A stretch of DNA of 8,521 nucleotides from Eubacteriales bacterium (GTDB lineage Bacteria > Bacillota_A > Clostridia > Lachnospirales > Lachnospiraceae): positions 373 through 8,893 of the forward strand of contig JAUNAE010000146.1 in NCBI GenBank assembly GCA_030527765.1, given 5' to 3'. The position numbers and the translations under genes are program-made. Within the stretch, counting starts at the first letter, position 1; each line of letters opens with the position of its first letter. The notes below the pieces were generated by a model that saw only the letters and a list, made by a program, of their open reading frames with translations, had not been told where the DNA came from and did no database searches. Shown in pieces: positions 6,996 through 8,521 of this stretch.

Positions 6996-7023
6996 ACTGG
7001 TAAAGAAAAGTTTCTTTACCAGT
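6996..7023 (-). repeat. Perfect 12-bp hairpin at the duplication junction, overlapping the copy B stop
   Basis: ACTGGTAAAGAA (6996-7007) and TTCTTTACCAGT (7012-7023) pair perfectly around a four-base loop. The stop codon of the copy B gene (7016-7018) lies in one arm. On the minus strand the stem is followed by TTCTCC, so it could be a weak terminator between the two genes, or simply a structure in a read-through transcript. The -35 region of the copy A promoter falls inside it. The matching arm at the end of copy B (8256-8267) has two mismatches to this pairing. Confidence 0.7.
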
Positions 7024-8203
7024 CGCTGTCCCAGTCAGTGCTTCCGGAATCCCAGGAGTCGTCGGAACCCCAATCCCAATCGGAGTCGGAACTGCTGGAA
7101 GAGGATGAACTTTCTTTGGCACGCTGCTCATCCTGATAGATGGAGTAGGCATCGCTGTCCTCGAAGTCGGTAACCTGTGTGGAAGAGTCCCATGTTGCTG
7201 TGTAGAAGAAATCATCAGAGGTTGTGGGACGAAGGAGATCATCCGGCAGTTCGGATGCATCGATGGACGTCCAGTTGCTTGTGTCCGTGTCGTAATAGTA
7301 CCAGTTGTCATAAGCGAAATCGGTCAGATGATACAGCGTAGTGTCATCGTTTTGGTAATATCCTGTCTGGACTTTGAAGCTGCTCTGAAGATCTTCATAG
7401 GACGCGGAGTCGAAAAAATCCGTGGCTCCAATGGAGTCATCCCATTCCTCGGACAAATAGTATTCTTCGGCGGTATCCTTCTCTCTGAGATCTGTCGGAA
7501 CATCCTCTTTGGTAAGGAGCTTAGACCAGTCGGAGGCGTTCGTGTCATAGGAGAACCAGTGCCGTTCATTGACAGTACCGTCGGCGGAGGACTTCTCCTT
7601 GGAGGCGTAGTACACCGTATTCTCGTACTTGTAATATCCTTCCTGTGGGGCGGTACTTCCCGGTGCAAGGATCGCAGCCACCAAAAAGACGACTACGTAA
7701 AGGCCGGTCATCTTAAAGAATATTTTTAAAAGGTAGCGAAGAAGTGAGAAAGGTTTCTTCGATTTTCTGTTTGATGAGTTGTGTTGTCTGGAAGCATTCG
7801 AAGGGCGGGATTTCCGAGACTTTTTGACGTTATTTTTTTTCTGCTCAATGATTTCCTGCTTCATTCTCTGATACAGTTCATTGACAGCATAGGCCTCATC
7901 ACTTCCTTCATATCGAATGGCCCGCTGGCCGGAGTCTTTGTTCTTGTATACGATGTAGTTTCCGGTCCGGGAATCTTTGTAAATACCGAAGGCTCTCGGT
8001 TTTTTGTAGTCGACTCCGATGAAAAAGCGTGTGACTTCCGATGGCGGTAATCCGCGATCCTGATACCATTTCTGAAGTTCTTCGATGGTGATGGGCTGAT
8101 CACCGCTTTTTCTGACAGCACCGGAATTTGCGGCACCGCAATTCGGACAGTGCTCCAGGGTGTCGTTAAATAAACTGCCGCAGTAGGGGCATGTGATTTT
8201 CAT
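7016..8203 (-). CDS. Zinc-ribbon, single-pass membrane protein with two GYY modules and Trp/Asp tail (copy B)
   Basis: The 395-residue protein is the paralogue of the gene at 5744-6949, with the same layout: zinc ribbon CPYC (5-8) and CPNC (19-22), compact domain to about 122, Lys/Arg/Ser linker (123-152), membrane helix (about 165-181), modules at 189-275 and 281-360, and a Ser-run then a Trp/Asp/Ser tail (Trp376, 378, 384, 391, 395). The membrane helix and linker sequence are quite unlike copy A, with more Arg and a different hydrophobic core. The zinc ribbon and second module are nearly identical. The start at 8203 follows AGGAGG at 8210-8215. The frame stays open back to 8410, but that extension has no ribosome site and lies opposite the + strand frame. 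Function is unknown; membrane-anchored sensing or surface binding are guesses. The pair may make hetero-oligomers or be variants with different partners. Confidence 0.85.
   Translation of the reverse strand: MKITCPYCGSLFNDTLEHCPNCGAANSGAVRKSGDQPITIEELQKWYQDRGLPPSEVTRFFIGVDYKKPRAFGIYKDSRTGNYIVYKNKDSGQRAIRYEGSDEAYAVNELYQRMKQEIIEQKKNNVKKSRKSRPSNASRQHNSSNRKSKKPFSLLRYLLKIFFKMTGLYVVVFLVAAILAPGSTAPQEGYYKYENTVYYASKEKSSADGTVNERHWFSYDTNASDWSKLLTKEDVPTDLREKDTAEEYYLSEEWDDSIGATDFFDSASYEDLQSSFKVQTGYYQNDDTTLYHLTDFAYDNWYYYDTDTSNWTSIDASELPDDLLRPTTSDDFFYTATWDSSTQVTDFEDSDAYSIYQDEQRAKESSSSSSSSDSDWDWGSDDSWDSGSTDWDSDW
7124..7639 (-). repeat. Two tandem ~80-residue GYY modules encoded in copy B
   Basis: Module 1 covers residues 189-275 (bases 7379-7639) and module 2 residues 281-360 (7124-7363). 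The pattern is the same as in copy A. Module 2 has the run WYYYDTDTSNWTSIDASELP unchanged between the two paralogues, whereas module 1 carries many substitutions. Confidence 0.75.
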
Positions 8204-8209
8204 AGGGGA

Positions 8210-8215
8210 CCTCCT
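8210..8215 (-). promoter_or_regulatory. Ribosome binding site that sets the copy B start
   Basis: Read on the minus strand this is AGGAGG, six bases before the ATG at 8203. It fixes the start at the zinc-ribbon Met, matching copy A, and excludes the 69-residue upstream extension of the open frame. Confidence 0.85.
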
Positions 8216-8239
8216 TTCTTCTGTGCTTGTGTTGGGTTC

Positions 8240-8248
8240 AGTATAGCA
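8240..8248 (-). promoter_or_regulatory. Extended -10 promoter of copy B gene
   Basis: On the minus strand the site is TGCTATACT, the same TGn-TATACT form as at 6980-6988. The flanking CTTTTCTTT and CTCCATG stretches are also shared with copy A. It overlaps the proposed ATG of the divergent + strand frame. Confidence 0.65.
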
Positions 8249-8521
8249 TGGAGGAACTTGAAAAGAAAAGTGCAGCAGGAAAAGAACTGTCCGCAGGACC
8301 GGCAGAGGAGGACTTTTCTGCTCAGGAAGTGCGGGAGGAAGGAGCTCTTCTCGATGCAGGATTGATTGAGACACCGGCGGAGTCCGAAGATACAGGATTC
8401 GTTGAGACACCTGCGGAGACCGGATATCCGGGACTCATTGAAACACCGGCAGAGGAGACGCGAGATGTAGAGCTGCTCCTTGAGGTTCAGGCAGATGAGG
8501 CCGGAGATTTGTATGCTTCGG
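8248..8521 (+). CDS. Glu-rich repeat protein, N-terminal part (open at window end)
   Basis: Ninety-one codons are open to the window edge, beginning with MEELEKKSAAGKEL. The product is acidic and low in aromatic residues, and contains three copies of a 12-residue repeat starting GLIETPAE, GFVETPAE and GLIETPAE (residues 38-73). The repeat period is exact and stays in frame, and codon choice resembles nearby genes, so I think this strand is coding. The start is uncertain. The ATG at 8248 has no ribosome site and overlaps the promoter of the divergent zinc-ribbon gene; the frame is open back to the stop at 8203, with TTG at 8227 as another candidate. It could also be a fragment of a longer gene with its beginning lost. 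I recognise no family. The acidic, Pro-containing repeats suggest a disordered spacer region. Confidence 0.5.
   Translation, partial: MEELEKKSAAGKELSAGPAEEDFSAQEVREEGALLDAGLIETPAESEDTGFVETPAETGYPGLIETPAEETRDVELLLEVQADEAGDLYAS
8359..8466 (+). repeat. Three in-frame 36-base repeats
   Basis: Units begin at 8359, 8395 and 8431 and each encodes G-(L/F)-(I/V)-E-T-P-A-E plus four variable residues. The constant eight codons differ mostly at silent positions, which points to selection on protein sequence rather than very recent copying. Confidence 0.7.

Larger units (their letters stand above)
5738..7011. repeat. Tandem duplication, copy A (gene plus promoter)
   Basis: This block aligns end to end with 7010-8271. 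It begins at GTTTCTTTACCAG, just beyond the 3' end of the minus-strand gene, and runs through the gene, its ribosome site, its extended -10 promoter and 24 bases beyond (6988-7011). The bases before 5738 do not match those before 7010, which sets the left edge. Similarity is uneven: the first 130 bases of the gene (near 6820-6949) and the block 5981-6098 differ from copy B at only about four positions each, while the linker and membrane-helix region is strongly diverged. Confidence 0.88.
7010..8271. repeat. Tandem duplication, copy B (gene plus promoter)
   Basis: This is the second copy of the block at 5738-7011, overlapping it by the two bases GT (7010-7011). That overlap is the shared microhomology of the junction. 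The right edge is set where 8272 onward stops matching 7012 onward. The last 24 bases (8248-8271) match 6988-7011 at 21 of 24 positions and are also the beginning of the + strand open frame at 8248. The unit therefore carried the start of that neighbour with it. Confidence 0.88.

Noticed and set aside
5738..8271. Insertion sequence or transposon as the cause of the repeats
   Set aside because: No transposase, terminal inverted repeats or target-site duplication is visible; the repeats are direct copies of a gene and its promoter.
8204..8410. 69-residue N-terminal extension of the copy B zinc-ribbon protein
   Set aside because: The paralogue starts at the zinc-ribbon Met, an AGGAGG site precedes 8203, and the extension crosses the promoter and lies opposite the repeat-bearing + frame.
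8359..8466. Possible CRISPR-like repeats
   Set aside because: The 36-base period is a multiple of three, there are no unique spacers between repeats, and the variation is mainly silent, so these are protein repeats.

Overview
The window looks like part of a genome from the Clostridia, most likely a gut Lachnospiraceae-type Firmicute. The reasons are the style of the proteins (an N-terminal CPYC/CPNC zinc ribbon, a Lys/Ser linker, one membrane helix, and a Ser/Asp/Trp-rich tail), strong AGGAGG-type ribosome binding sites, TATACT-type promoters and moderate GC. The taxonomic call is inference; no rRNA or marker gene is present.

Region 1 (1-1119, + strand, visibly AT-rich) is the 3' part of a two-gene CBASS anti-phage module. 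The window opens inside the last 69 codons of a CD-NTase, in its C-terminal sensor domain. Its stop codon overlaps the start of a 302-residue effector with two N-terminal membrane segments and a SMODS-associated Nudix domain. In known CBASS systems the CD-NTase makes a cyclic oligonucleotide on infection and the effector binds it and damages the membrane. The sensor/nucleotide-binding role of the Nudix domain here is inferred from the family.

Region 2 (1145-5603, + strand, GC rising) is a closely spaced operon of sugar or cell-surface glycan genes: a hexapeptide-repeat O-acetyltransferase, an inositol-monophosphatase-family phosphatase, and a 1009-residue Fkp-like bifunctional L-fucokinase/fucose-1-phosphate guanylyltransferase. 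Together they suggest salvage of free fucose (or a related sugar) to an NDP-sugar and decoration of a surface polysaccharide. No terminator separates the CBASS genes from this operon.

Region 3 (5604-5743) is a convergent intergenic gap. It holds a strong hairpin whose T-tract lies on the minus strand, so it ends the minus-strand genes and probably also stops + strand transcription.

Region 4 (5738-8271) is a tandem duplication of about 1.27 kb. Each copy carries one minus-strand gene for a zinc-ribbon, single-pass membrane protein with two roughly 80-residue outward-facing modules and a Trp/Asp/Ser tail, plus its own extended -10 promoter. The two copies are a mosaic: nearly identical at the zinc ribbon and second module, and strongly diverged around the membrane helix. 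The junction forms a perfect 12-bp inverted repeat.

Region 5 (8248-8521) is the start of an open + strand frame, cut by the window end. It encodes a Glu-rich protein with three 12-residue GLIETPAE-type repeats.
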